A DNA stretch of 5,766 nucleotides. Source: Nephthysia sp036513515 (GTDB taxonomy: Bacteria; Chloroflexota; Dormibacteria; Dormibacterales; Dormibacteraceae). The position numbers were made by a program, and so were the translations under genes. This document shows, in pieces, positions 5,468 through 5,766 of this stretch. Where the stretch lies: assembly GCA_036513515.1 (NCBI GenBank), contig DATBYW010000111.1:1-5766 (forward strand). Direction: 5' to 3'. How positions within the stretch are numbered: the stretch's first letter is position 1; every line of letters begins with the position of its first letter. The notes under the pieces were generated by a model that was not told the DNA's origin, made no database searches, and worked only from the letters and a program-made list of their open reading frames with translations.

Positions 5468-5766
5468 ATGGCGTCGGTCGCTTACAACCACGTCTTTAAG
5501 CGCTACAGCGCGGAGGCCGTCGCGGTGAAGGATCTCAGCCTGCAGATCCTGGACACCGAGTTCATGGTGCTGGTCGGACCTTCGGGTTGCGGCAAGTCCA
5601 CGGCTCTGCGCATGCTGGCGGGCCTGGAGGAGATCTCGGACGGCGAGATCAAGATCGGAGACCGGGTGGTGAACGACGTGCCCGCCCGAGAGCGGGACAT
5701 CGCCATGGTCTTTCAGTCCTACGCGCTCTACCCGCACATGAGCGTCTACGACAACATGGCCTTCGG
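5468..5766 (+). CDS. Sugar ABC transporter ATP-binding protein, N-terminal part (MalK/UgpC/MsmK type, truncated by window edge)
   Basis: The first 99 codons of the ATPase that powers the transporter. ATG 5468 follows AGGGAGG (5451-5457) with a 10-base spacer. The start MASVAYNHVFKRY is typical of the CUT1 ATPases. The Walker A loop GPSGCGKST is at 37-45, and the Q-loop glutamine is Gln83 in MVFQSYALYPHMSVYDNM (80-97), a stretch nearly invariant in MalK/UgpC/MsmK proteins. The signature LSGGQ, Walker B and the C-terminal regulatory domain lie beyond the window, so substrate group and any regulatory role cannot be read. The position after both permeases suggests a dedicated ATPase for this operon; in many CUT1 systems one ATPase is shared between transporters. 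Confidence 0.95.
   Translation, partial: MASVAYNHVFKRYSAEAVAVKDLSLQILDTEFMVLVGPSGCGKSTALRMLAGLEEISDGEIKIGDRVVNDVPARERDIAMVFQSYALYPHMSVYDNMAF

Noticed and set aside
1..5766. CRISPR arrays, tRNA or rRNA genes, insertion sequences, phage or defence genes
   Set aside because: No regularly spaced repeats, no cloverleaf-like or rRNA-like sequence, and no transposase or defence motifs were seen; all long reading frames belong to the sugar locus or are shadows.

Overview
The window holds most of a carbohydrate uptake and breakdown locus from a GC-rich bacterium. A divergent intergenic region separates a minus-strand glycoside hydrolase family 13 (GH13) alpha-glucosidase from a plus-strand CUT1-type sugar ABC transporter operon. 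The strong GC bias, good Shine-Dalgarno sites, a Tat-type lipoprotein leader on the solute-binding protein and an alpha-glucosidase next to a disaccharide transporter fit Actinomycetota, Chloroflexota or a related high-GC soil lineage such as Dormibacterota. Nothing here is a taxonomic marker, so the phylum remains an inference.

Layout. Bases 1-152 (minus): the first 50 codons of a probable secreted lipoprotein that runs off the left edge. Bases 153-249: a short gap with a GC-rich hairpin and a short direct repeat. Bases 250-1812 (minus): a complete 520-residue GH13 enzyme with calcium loop, nucleophile, acid/base and DxxxNH motifs visible. Bases 1813-2120: the divergent control region. It contains a near-palindromic LacI-family operator (TGAAAGCGGTTTCA), a good plus-strand promoter candidate, and then a roughly 200-base GC-rich leader with several hairpins and one or two possible tiny ORFs. 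Bases 2121-5766 (plus): Tat-lipoprotein sugar-binding protein, two inner-membrane permeases (MalF-like then MalG-like, overlapping by ATGA), and the first 99 codons of a MalK/UgpC/MsmK-type ATPase cut by the right edge.

Working model. The binding protein captures an alpha-glucoside outside the membrane (closest in appearance to trehalose/maltose-type binding proteins). The permease pair and ATPase import it, and the divergently encoded GH13 enzyme, which has no signal peptide, hydrolyses it in the cytoplasm. A LacI-family repressor, not encoded in the window, probably coordinates both directions through the operator at 1857-1870. The genes themselves belong to well-known families. The least explained part is the long structured leader upstream of the binding-protein gene. 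I see no strong evidence for a wholly new system.
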